Origin: JAAZKV01 sp041659525
Lineage (GTDB): Archaea > Iainarchaeota > Iainarchaeia > Iainarchaeales > JAAZKV01
Direction: 5' to 3'
Assembly: GCA_041659525.1 (NCBI GenBank)
Contig: JBAZYC010000003.1
Location: forward strand, 1-25,019
DNA: 25,019 nt
In this document: positions 13,909 through 21,513 of the stretch, piece after piece
Numbering within the stretch: position 1 is the first letter of the stretch
Layout: each line of letters begins with the position of its first letter
The notes under the pieces: model-generated
Told to the model about the DNA's origin: nothing
What the model saw: only the letters and a program-made list of their open reading frames with translations
The model's database searches: none
Translations under genes and position numbers: made by a program

Positions 13909-15726
13909 TTATTCTAAAATAGCTTTTATTCTTCTTACGCCGGCGGCAACGGCTTCTTCTTTTAAGATTTTAAAGTGTCCTAGTATTGGAGTATTCTCTA
14001 CGTGAGGTCCGCCACAAATTTCTTTAGAATAAACTTTTCCATTTTTATCTTTAACAGTATAAACTTTTACTTGAGCCCCATACTTAGAATCAAATACTCC
14101 TTGCGCACCAGCTTTCTTTGCTTCTTCAACCGAAAGCATTTCCATCTCAACTATTGAATTAGATTTAATTGCAGTATTTACCCACTCTTCAATTTCTTTT
14201 AGTTCTTGTTCAGTTAGTTTTCTATCAGAATTAAAATCAAATCTTAGTCTTTCAGCAGTAATATTAGAACCCTTTTGGTGAACATCATTTCGCTTTAGAA
14301 CCACTCTTAGTGCTTGGTTTAGTAAGTGAGTAGCTGTGTGGAGTTTAGTAGTTGCCTCACTAGCATCAGCTAATCCCCCTTTGAATTTTTGTTCAGCTCC
14401 TTTTCTTGAAAGCTCTTGGTGCTCTTTTAATAATTTTTCAAATCCCTCTATATCAACACTAAATCCTTTTTCTTTGCACATCTCAACAGTCATTTCTAAA
14501 GGAAAACCATAACTCTGGAACAAATCAAAAGCTCCTTTAGCGTTGAGTTGTTTAACAGGAGCTTTGTCCAAGAAAGTGAGTTTCTTTTCAAGTACTTTGG
14601 TTCCGTTCTCAAGTGCAGCAGAAAACTTTTCTTCTTCTTTTTCAAGTTCACTATAAACAAATTCTTTATTTTTTTCTATTTCACTATAAACCGAACCCAT
14701 TACACTAACTACTACTATTGCAACTTCTTTACAAAAACTTCCTTCAATTCCAATTAATCTAGCATGTCTAATGCTTCTTCGAATAAATCTTCTAAGAATA
14801 TATCCTTGATCAACATTACTAGGCGCAATTGCTTTGTCATCCCCAAGAATCATTACACTTGCTCTTAAGTGATCAGTAATAATTCTAGCACTCTTTAGTT
14901 CTTCTTTTGAAATTGTCGAATACTCTTTTTTAGCAAGAGAACACACTTTTTCTATAATTGGTTTAACTGTATCCACTTCGTAAGCATTATCAAATCCATT
15001 CAGAACCGCAACTGTTCTTTCAAGACCCATTCCCGTATCAATATTTTTTTGCTTTCCTTCTTCATATTTCCCTTCTTTAGTTTTGTTGTATTGCATTAAT
15101 ACATCGTTCCAAATCTCACAAAACTTTCCAGATTTGTTTAGTTTAACAAAATCCTCAGTGTTTTTTTCACTAATTTTTTCTACATGAAAAAACATTTCAG
15201 TATCCGGTCCACAAGGTCCAGTTAATCCAGCCGGCCCCCACCAATTATCTTCTTTTGGTAAAAAATGAATTCTCTCTTTTTTCATTCCAAGTTTTTCCCA
15301 ACTAGTCGCTGCTTCAACATCTTTTGGACAATCCTTATCCCCAACAAAACAAGTAACACTCAAATTCTCAATTGGAATCCCTAAATATTTTTTACTAGTT
15401 AAAAATTCAAAACTCATTTCAATTGCTTCTTTTTTGAAGTAATCTCCTAAAGACCAGTTTCCCAGCATCTCAAAGAAACTCAAGTGCCAAGCGTCTCCAA
15501 CATCATCAATATCCCCAGTTCGAATACACTTTTGTACATTACAAAGCCTATTTCCTAAAGGATGTTTTCCCCCAAGTAAATAAGGAACAAGTGGATGCAT
15601 TCCTGCAGTTGTAAACAAAACAGTTGGATCGTTTTCAGGAATAAGAGAAGCACTCTCTATTACTGCGTGCCCTTTTGATTTAAAAAAATCAAGGTACTTT
15701 CTTCGTAAATCAACACTAGAAATCAT
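13909..15726 (-). CDS. alaS: Alanyl-tRNA synthetase, short form without C-terminal domain
   Basis: Class II synthetase charging tRNA-Ala. It has 605 residues, against about 870-900 for usual AlaRS. The catalytic part is of bacterial type: YLDFFKSKGHAVIESASLIP, DPTVLFTTAGMHPLVPYLLG, CNVQKCIRTGDIDDVGD, SFFEMLGNWSLGDYFKKEA, LTGPCGPDTEMFFHV, EIWNDVLMQYNKT, then the tRNA-recognition helices (YILRRFIRRSIRHARLIG). The editing domain is present with both zinc motifs: HTATH (463-467) and CGGPH (571-575). The protein ends about 30 residues later, so the oligomerisation/C-Ala (DHHA1) domain is missing. The wording of the motifs resembles the short AlaRS of candidate-phyla bacteria as I remember it, which would mean horizontal transfer. 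The ATG has GTGAT 3 bases upstream and a TTTTAAAT box near 15763. Confidence 0.93.
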   Translation of the reverse strand: MISSVDLRRKYLDFFKSKGHAVIESASLIPENDPTVLFTTAGMHPLVPYLLGGKHPLGNRLCNVQKCIRTGDIDDVGDAWHLSFFEMLGNWSLGDYFKKEAIEMSFEFLTSKKYLGIPIENLSVTCFVGDKDCPKDVEAATSWEKLGMKKERIHFLPKEDNWWGPAGLTGPCGPDTEMFFHVEKISEKNTEDFVKLNKSGKFCEIWNDVLMQYNKTKEGKYEEGKQKNIDTGMGLERTVAVLNGFDNAYEVDTVKPIIEKVCSLAKKEYSTISKEELKSARIITDHLRASVMILGDDKAIAPSNVDQGYILRRFIRRSIRHARLIGIEGSFCKEVAIVVVSVMGSVYSEIEKNKEFVYSELEKEEEKFSAALENGTKVLEKKLTFLDKAPVKQLNAKGAFDLFQSYGFPLEMTVEMCKEKGFSVDIEGFEKLLKEHQELSRKGAEQKFKGGLADASEATTKLHTATHLLNQALRVVLKRNDVHQKGSNITAERLRFDFNSDRKLTEQELKEIEEWVNTAIKSNSIVEMEMLSVEEAKKAGAQGVFDSKYGAQVKVYTVKDKNGKVYSKEICGGPHVENTPILGHFKILKEEAVAAGVRRIKAILE

Positions 15727-15802
15727 TGCATCACTACTAAGGAAAATAGTTGGGAAATCATTTAAAATAGCACTATGGAGGAGAAATTAGAATTTGCTTT
15801 AG

Positions 15803-17704
15803 TTAGTTGCAAACATTCATACTAACACTAGATAGACCATAAAGATTAGCTGTTTTTGTAGTCCCATCATTTATTACTTTGTCATTTAAATAAACTTTTT
15901 CATTAGTTCCATCAGAAGTAACTACTATTTTAAGTCCTTTTGATGAACTAATCATCTCAAATGGATCATAAGGATAAGTTAGTCCAATTAACCAACTTGA
16001 AGTCAACCCGCTTAAGGAATAATCTTTAATGTTTTTTTGAACAAGTTGATCATTAAAATAATAATCGTAGACATATTTTTTATTATTATTTTCATCAATT
16101 CTTTTCACAAAATAATAATAACTTTTACCATCATACCAATCTAGAATTTTGTAACTAAGATCATTTTCTTTTCCATAAACACTGGCTTTCCCAATATTTT
16201 TTCCTTTGTAAATAAATTCGTTATTTGCATTGAAATAAGAGTAAGTTCCATCAGAATAGAGTGTTGGTGAAACTATTTCGTTATCAGGATTCCCTAAATA
16301 AGTATTATTATAAAAAACTGAAGAACCCACAGGCATACCAAAAGTGTAAATATAATTTCCATTTAAAAATTGCAAACTAGATCCACCATCTAATCCGCCA
16401 TGTCTACCAACTAAAGTATTTTCTTGTTTTTTCCCATTAACAAACAAATAACTCTCCCAATAACCTTCCCGATTAGCATAATTATCTACATCAAGAGTTA
16501 ATAAATCAAAATCAGGATATGCTTGGTCAGAAGAATCATCCAAAAGTTTTTCATCAAGATACAATGTCCTAAGTTTAGTACTAGAGTTGTAAAGAGTGTA
16601 AAAAATATGTTTGTCATTCATTGCCCAATGTTTAATTTCCCCACCTAAATCTTTTCCATTAAAAATTAAGTGCTTTCGATCATCAATAAAAGCAAAATTA
16701 GTCCCCGCGGTTTCAAAAGCAGAATATTTTATCCCAGAATATTGCCCATAACCAAAAGTAGGCAAAGCATACTCTATTTTTTTATCATCAAAATATAGAA
16801 CATATTGCTCTTTCTTATCAGAAGATAATCCATAAAATAAATAGTGCCCCCCTGTTAATAATTTAAATCCAAAAAAGTCACTGTATCCAGAATAATGAGG
16901 ATAGACATCTGCAAGGTAAGCTTCAGAGTTAAAATCACCTTTATACTCAGTCAAAATGGATTTATTTTTGTATAAGGCTAATTTATTTTCATTAGTTATT
17001 TTCAAATAATAAAAGTTTCCTAGTTCATCAAACCCCTGGCTTATAAAATCAGAAAAAACTCCTTGGCTAGTAGCATAATATTGTTTTCCATTAATTTCTT
17101 TTGTCAAATAAAATATCCCACCTACAAGATGATAATCCCAATTACCAATTTTTCTTCCATTTACTAAATCTCCCGCTTCTTTATCCTGTAAAACATAATT
17201 AACCCCGTATGGAGAACAACTAAAATCAAAACTACCTTTCAATATTTCATCATCAAGTAAAAGTTTGTCAATTTCATTCAAACAAGCATCTTTGCTCGAA
17301 GCTTTTGCACTATTACAAAGTTCTTTGTTTTTAGTGAGTACTGCAACTGAATAATAACAATTTGCTTTATATTCGCCAGCTTCATCACAAATAGAAGTGT
17401 CTCGTTTTAATCTCCCTTCATAATATTTGCACATTGGCAGAATTTTTTCATTCGGAAAATCTTTACAATCAAGGTAATTCAAATCACCTAAACGCGAATC
17501 ATAACAATCTTCTTTTGCACCCAAAGTAGATTTTTTTTCACACAACTCAATTATTGATTTTAATTCATTTGAAGAAGAAGCAATTAACTCAGGAGTAACT
17601 TTATTTGAATCATTAGAAGAACCAGAACCTGAGGAAGAAGTACACCCTAATAGCAAAATTGTTGCAGTAAAGCAAATTACTAAAAATAGAATTGTTTTAT
17701 TCAT
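15803..17704 (-). CDS. Large surface lipoprotein with Cys-rich N-terminus and propeller-like repeats
   Basis: A 633-residue predicted lipoprotein. The signal peptide ends in a lipobox (LLLGC, Cys about residue 21), followed by a Ser/Gly-rich linker. Residues about 50-150 hold a Cys-rich helical part with spaced pairs (DCY, LDC, MC, SIC, NCY, LC, AC), a pattern common in surface proteins of DPANN archaea. The rest is rich in Tyr, Asp and Gly with recurring beta-hairpin units of the type 'YLDEKLLDD', 'FNGKDLGG', 'YNNTYLGN', 'LNDKVIND', suggestive of a beta-propeller. It likely faces outward. A TTTTTATA box is centred about 28 bases before the ATG, so the mRNA is probably leaderless. Function unknown; a sensor or binding role is only a guess. 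Confidence 0.8.
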   Translation of the reverse strand: MNKTILFLVICFTATILLLGCTSSSGSGSSNDSNKVTPELIASSSNELKSIIELCEKKSTLGAKEDCYDSRLGDLNYLDCKDFPNEKILPMCKYYEGRLKRDTSICDEAGEYKANCYYSVAVLTKNKELCNSAKASSKDACLNEIDKLLLDDEILKGSFDFSCSPYGVNYVLQDKEAGDLVNGRKIGNWDYHLVGGIFYLTKEINGKQYYATSQGVFSDFISQGFDELGNFYYLKITNENKLALYKNKSILTEYKGDFNSEAYLADVYPHYSGYSDFFGFKLLTGGHYLFYGLSSDKKEQYVLYFDDKKIEYALPTFGYGQYSGIKYSAFETAGTNFAFIDDRKHLIFNGKDLGGEIKHWAMNDKHIFYTLYNSSTKLRTLYLDEKLLDDSSDQAYPDFDLLTLDVDNYANREGYWESYLFVNGKKQENTLVGRHGGLDGGSSLQFLNGNYIYTFGMPVGSSVFYNNTYLGNPDNEIVSPTLYSDGTYSYFNANNEFIYKGKNIGKASVYGKENDLSYKILDWYDGKSYYYFVKRIDENNNKKYVYDYYFNDQLVQKNIKDYSLSGLTSSWLIGLTYPYDPFEMISSSKGLKIVVTSDGTNEKVYLNDKVINDGTTKTANLYGLSSVSMNVCN

Positions 17705-17727
17705 CTACTTTTAGTAGAGTAAAAGAA

Positions 17728-17740
17728 GTATAAAAAGATT
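17728..17740 (-). promoter_or_regulatory. TATA-like box of the 633-residue lipoprotein
   Basis: AATCTTTTTATAC on the minus strand, centred about 28-30 bases before the ATG at 17704. Near-identical boxes precede the genes starting at 21348 and 23451. Confidence 0.55.
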
Positions 17741-17765
17741 AGGGTAAAGAAATTTTTGAAAAAAT

Positions 17766-17802
17766 TAAAAAAAAGATTGAAGAACAAGCTCATTTGAGCT
17801 TG
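17766..17802 (-). terminator. Hairpin and T-run after the S-layer-like gene
   Basis: CAAGCTC-attt-GAGCTTG (17785-17802) is a perfect 7-bp stem. In the minus direction it is followed about 11 bases later by eight T (17766-17773). It lies 30 bp after the stop at 17832 and looks like an intrinsic terminator; the GCTTG core links it to the repeats at 2982-3072 and 9476-9517. Confidence 0.65.
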
Positions 17803-17831
17803 CTCTTACTTATAATGAAATTTAACTTTAC

Positions 17832-20294
17832 TTACTTCTTTTTTTTTACAACTAAATAAATTGCTCCAGCGATTACAATTACTACTACTAATACAATTAA
17901 CATAGTGTAGTCCATTGGTGCTGCGGGAGTTGTCCCAGTATCGGTTCCAGTTGTTACTGGAGGAGTTACAGGCGGAGTTACTGGTGGTTTAGTTGGAGGA
18001 GTTACTACAGGCGCAGTTATTTCTGTGAACTTTGCCACTGGCGCACCCATTCCACTAAAATCACTTAAAGCAACTTGTTTGCCTACCGAGTAAGCTACTG
18101 TAGCACTTTGTCCTGCTGATACATTAGGTACAATGAATTCTATTACTGGATCAGCATTAACTACTCTGAATTCGTATGCAGAAGTAATTTGTGAAGCATC
18201 CAGAGCAACGCTCTTTGGAACAGTTTCAACAACTTTTACATCCTTCATATCTTTTCCAGAAGTATTCTTTACACTAACACTGAAAATTGATTTGTAACTT
18301 GTAACAATACCAGTTACAATTTTCTCTACTACAAGAGTTCTTTCAACAACAACACTACCAGAAGCAGCATCAGTTGAATAATCTGCTATTTCAGCAGCAG
18401 TCAAACCGCTTCCTTCCAACATAGAAGCAACTTCGCTTGCTGTTGGAGAATAAGTATCTGAAGAAGTACTTTCAGTTGTAGTAACTGAAGTAGTTGTTCC
18501 TGTGGAAGTTGTCCCTCCAGTAGAATTTCCAGTTCCAGTTCCTCCACTCAAAGTAGTTGCAACAATAGTTGCATTTGTATCATTTCCTACTGAGTCTCTG
18601 CACTGCACATAATAAGTATATACAGTTGATGAGAACACTACAGGAACTACCCATTCGTGCCTAATTCCAATAGTAGTAGCTGCAGCACTATTGCTTGCAT
18701 AACTCACATTAGTACTTTCACTATATTTACAATAAGTTGATTCATTTGTATTCACTCTTAAATAAACTCTTGATGAAGAAGTACTGCTCGCATCAGTAAT
18801 TACTGGAGCATTACCATCACTCTCATATTTACTAAAGTGAAGAACATTGAAATCAAGTCTTCCTAAATTTGTGTCCGCTGCGTAATCATAATTCACATCA
18901 AGACACATTGAAGTACCACAATTTGCATCATCCACTAAAATACCAGGGATAGTTGCAAAAGGTAAATTGTATATTGTTACTTTTGCTGATTTATTTATAT
19001 CACTAAATGCTACTGAATTCAAATCAATTCTTACATTTCCAGTAGTTGCATTCTGATCCATTGACAACGCAGAAGACAAAGCCATTAACTTAACAGCTTG
19101 TTCGTATGTTGACAAATTAATATCTTGATTGTAATAAGCTATTTGACCAAGACTAGTTTTGAAGACTAATGTATTAATATCTGCAAAGTTATTCACATCT
19201 TGGAAATTAGTTGAACCAGCTGTTAACCCTGTAGGAATATTTAAATCATACAAAATTATTGGAGTGTTAATTACTCCAGTTAACAAACTTGTATTTCCTG
19301 CATAATCTCTTAACCTAAGTTCAAGACTATTGAAAGTACTAAAATCATACTCCCAATTATGGCCTAAATTTACATCCCAATTTCCATCCGCTTTTTGAAC
19401 CATTGGAGTCCATCCGGGGAAAGCAGTTGCGTTAATATCTTGTAAATTAACATCCATATATCTTACCCCTGTACCAGTTTCGGTAGCAGTTAACTTTAAG
19501 GTAACATTTTGATCCAAACCATAAAATGAATCCGTATTCATAGTTATTGCTGAAACCAAAACAGGAGCAGTAGAATCAACCACAATTGCTTTAGTTGTAG
19601 CCATTGGACTTTGAATACCAAAATCCGTCATTGCATTCCCTGCAGCATCAACTAATCCTCCAACTGAAGATAAAGCTGAAGAGTTCAAATCAGTAGAAGT
19701 ATCACTAGCACCAACCGTATAAGTTGAAGAGGCTATTGTTGAACCAACTACTGAAATTGAGATTGCGTCTCCTGTACTAAGAGTAACATCAAAAGTCCCA
19801 GTAACAGCTTCTGAGAAAGTTACATTAACATCTATAACACTTCCAAGTCCATAATTTCCATCAGTTGAATCGGAAGTAACTTGAATTACTCGTGGCCTAG
19901 TTGCATCAATTGCCGGAGATTCACCAGCAGCTGGAGAAGTAGTATATTCTAAACTATTTCCATCACCATTCACTAAAATAACGCTAAGAGCAATTTGCTC
20001 ACTATCAAGCACATTTGTATCCCCTTCAGCAATAGTGTAAGTTGCCTTGTAATTATTGTCACTATAATCTGTAAGAGTAGTTGTCTTCCCATTAATTGTC
20101 ATATATCCTAGTGGCGCAGTATAACCAACCCCATCAGAAATAATATTCATATCTAAAGTATCACCAATTTTTAGTGTACCACTTGTTGTTAGAAAATTTA
20201 CTCCAGTTATAACTGGCACAGCAGCAAACGCTCCAGCTGTTAAAAAACAAATTAAGATTAGTGTTAGTATTAAACTCCTTAGATTTAACCCCAT
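17832..20294 (-). CDS. S-layer-like surface protein with Ig-type domains and C-terminal anchor
   Basis: An 820-residue secreted, membrane-anchored protein. Residues 1-24 form a signal peptide (LILTLILICFLTAGAFA). Several Ig/cadherin-like beta domains follow (PRVIQVTSDSTDGNYGLGSVIDVNVTFSEAVTG..., VLVSAITMNTD...), with many NATT/NVS-type N-glycosylation sites, then a Ser/Thr-rich linker near residue 590-620, a DUF11-like domain (VKNTSGKDMKDVKVVETVPKS), a Thr/Pro spacer (PPVTPPVTPPV) and a final membrane helix MLIVLVVVIVIAGAIYLVV with a KKKK tail. This layout fits a main cell-wall or adhesion protein. The ATG is preceded by GGGGGCGAC, 4 bases from the start codon. Confidence 0.85.
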   Translation of the reverse strand: MGLNLRSLILTLILICFLTAGAFAAVPVITGVNFLTTSGTLKIGDTLDMNIISDGVGYTAPLGYMTINGKTTTLTDYSDNNYKATYTIAEGDTNVLDSEQIALSVILVNGDGNSLEYTTSPAAGESPAIDATRPRVIQVTSDSTDGNYGLGSVIDVNVTFSEAVTGTFDVTLSTGDAISISVVGSTIASSTYTVGASDTSTDLNSSALSSVGGLVDAAGNAMTDFGIQSPMATTKAIVVDSTAPVLVSAITMNTDSFYGLDQNVTLKLTATETGTGVRYMDVNLQDINATAFPGWTPMVQKADGNWDVNLGHNWEYDFSTFNSLELRLRDYAGNTSLLTGVINTPIILYDLNIPTGLTAGSTNFQDVNNFADINTLVFKTSLGQIAYYNQDINLSTYEQAVKLMALSSALSMDQNATTGNVRIDLNSVAFSDINKSAKVTIYNLPFATIPGILVDDANCGTSMCLDVNYDYAADTNLGRLDFNVLHFSKYESDGNAPVITDASSTSSSRVYLRVNTNESTYCKYSESTNVSYASNSAAATTIGIRHEWVVPVVFSSTVYTYYVQCRDSVGNDTNATIVATTLSGGTGTGNSTGGTTSTGTTTSVTTTESTSSDTYSPTASEVASMLEGSGLTAAEIADYSTDAASGSVVVERTLVVEKIVTGIVTSYKSIFSVSVKNTSGKDMKDVKVVETVPKSVALDASQITSAYEFRVVNADPVIEFIVPNVSAGQSATVAYSVGKQVALSDFSGMGAPVAKFTEITAPVVTPPTKPPVTPPVTPPVTTGTDTGTTPAAPMDYTMLIVLVVVIVIAGAIYLVVKKKK

Positions 20295-20298
20295 TTAT

Positions 20299-20327
20299 GT
20301 CGCCCCCAAAGTACGAAACTGGAGGAC
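20299..20327 (-). promoter_or_regulatory. Possible leader hairpin covering the S-layer gene's G-rich start signal
   Basis: Read on the minus strand, GTCCTCC near 20327 can pair imperfectly with GGGGGCGAC near 20299-20307, just before the ATG at 20294. A TATATT box at about 20353-20360 would place the transcript start near 20331, leaving this fold at the very 5' end. An AGTTTTTAACAC alternative box would start transcription inside it. Tentative. Confidence 0.3.
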
Positions 20328-20437
20328 TTATGCACCAAAAGTGTTAAAAACTAATATAGAAAAAAGAAAATTGGTTTTTGAATAAAAAAAATTTAAGTTT
20401 TTTTATTCTTTTCATAAAAATTTGGAGTAATTATTTC

Positions 20438-20474
20438 AAAAAAAGTATTCTTGATACTGCGTTAGCAGTATCAA
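20438..20474 (-). terminator. Terminator hairpin of RNase P RNA
   Basis: TTGATACTGC (20451-20460) pairs over ten bases with GCAGTATCAA (20465-20474), loop of four. Seven T follow in the minus direction (20438-20444). A second small hairpin, AACCTT-aact-AAGGTT, lies between this and the mature RNA end. Confidence 0.7.
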
Positions 20475-20504
20475 AGTACTTTCGCGAACCTTAGTTAAGG
20501 TTCT

Positions 20505-20776
20505 GGCAGTGAGTGGTAAGCCACTTTTTGTTTTCCCCTTGAGTCAGGAAAGCCTGACAGGGTTGGCATTAACCTAAGCCTCCTTTCGGAGTTGCACCCC
20601 TCCCGCCGTTGCATTCCTCTTGCGAGGATATCGTTTCTGTTCAGGAGCCCTACCTTTCGGTAAGTTTTAGGCATAATCTTGCGACCATGCTTTCAGGGTT
20701 ATACTCTTTCGAGTATAGGTGAGCGGACTTTCCTCAGTAACTCCAAAGGAGCACCGTTAGCCAATCCCTCACTACC
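20505..20776 (-). ncRNA. rnpB: RNase P RNA (archaeal type)
   Basis: The catalytic RNA that trims tRNA 5' leaders. The minus strand carries the diagnostic conserved region I, GAGGAAAGTCCGC (20723-20735), and conserved region V, a GGAAAACAAAAAGTGGCTTAC-like block (20516-20536) near the 3' end. The ends pair as P1: GGTAGTGAG with CTCACTGCC, nine pairs with one G-U. Several hairpins carry GAAA or GCAA loops on this strand only (TATACTC-GAAA-GAGTATA, CCTC-GCAA-GAGG, CTCC-GAAA-GGAG), which fixes the strand. At about 272 nt it is compact for the archaeal group. Ends are set from P1 and may be off by a few bases. Confidence 0.93.
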
Positions 20777-20797
20777 ATAGATATTCCTGCAAAAGAA

Positions 20798-20807
20798 GTT
20801 TATAAGA
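20798..20807 (-). promoter_or_regulatory. TATA box of RNase P RNA
   Basis: CTTATAAAC on the minus strand is centred about 26 bases before the predicted 5' end at 20776. The match between box distance and the P1-defined end supports both calls. Confidence 0.7.
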
Positions 20808-20853
20808 CTAATTAGGGGGTTAAAAAAAGAGGTAAATTATTTAAAAAAAGAGT

Positions 20854-21348
20854 TTATTGTTCAGATTCTTGAGCCATTTCTTTGATTTCTCTAACCGCTT
20901 CATTCATCTCTCTGCGAGAAATTTTGCTATTTTTCTTTAGTTTGAATATTATTTCTTTAAGAGTAGGACTCTTAACTAACAATTCTTTTAATTTCTCAGG
21001 ACCTAATTGTAAAATAAGTTCGTGACCCAAATATTTTGCTAATTCTTGCGAAAGCATTTTAGTCATAGAAGGATTAAGTTCGGAGGAAAAAACTCTTGAT
21101 AATTCTTCACTTGCTTTTTGAGTCATTTTTTTTTCTTCAAGTTCATTTATTCGTCTAGCATTCTTCATTTCAAATTCTTGGGCTTCAAAATATTCTTTTC
21201 CTCGTTCCATTTCCATCGAACGCATTTGTTTTTGCCTAGCCTCAAGCACACCAGCAAGTTCTCTAGTCGCTTTAATCGCCCCCTTACCAGACTTAATCAT
21301 CGATTTAGGTGAAAACCCAGCCCCTCTTCTTCTAGTGCCTACAAACAT
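20854..21348 (-). CDS. Hypothetical basic coiled-coil protein
   Basis: A 164-residue protein of unknown function. It begins with a basic, Gly-rich stretch (FVGTRRRGAGFSPKSMIKSGKG) followed by a long charged helix (about 25-85, Glu/Met/Arg-rich) and a second helical domain (MTKMLSQELAKYLGHELILQLGPEKLKELLVKSPTLKEIIFKLKK). There is no signal peptide or membrane segment, so it should be cytoplasmic. The ATG at 21348 lies about 26 bases after the centre of a TTTTTATA box, so the mRNA is probably leaderless. It follows DUF2207 on the same strand but with its own promoter. No known family recognised. Confidence 0.7.
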   Translation of the reverse strand: MFVGTRRRGAGFSPKSMIKSGKGAIKATRELAGVLEARQKQMRSMEMERGKEYFEAQEFEMKNARRINELEEKKMTQKASEELSRVFSSELNPSMTKMLSQELAKYLGHELILQLGPEKLKELLVKSPTLKEIIFKLKKNSKISRREMNEAVREIKEMAQESEQ

Positions 21349-21370
21349 AAATAATTAACTCACTTTGAGG

Positions 21371-21379
21371 TATAAAAAG
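21371..21379 (-). promoter_or_regulatory. TATA-like box of the coiled-coil gene
   Basis: CTTTTTATACC on the minus strand, centred about 26 bases before the ATG at 21348. The rest of 21349-21513 is an AT-rich spacer with many T-runs on the minus strand, probably ending the DUF2207 transcript. Confidence 0.55.
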
Positions 21380-21513
21380 AAATTGCTTGTACTAAAAAAA
21401 ATAGAAAAAGAGATATAATTAATTTAAAAGTTAAAAAATTAACTAAAAGTTAAAAAAAAACTAATTAAAAAATTGATTAAAAAAAATTATTTTTTAAAAA
21501 AAATAGTTGATTA

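Noticed and set aside
14548..14757. 69-residue Phe/Asn-rich open frame on the plus strand
   Set aside because: It is the shadow of alaS on the other strand; composition reflects AT-rich codon use, with no start signal.
20440..20780. SRP RNA as identity of the minus-strand RNA
   Set aside because: The GAGGAAAGTCCGC and GTGGCTTAC blocks and the P1 pairing identify it as RNase P RNA instead.
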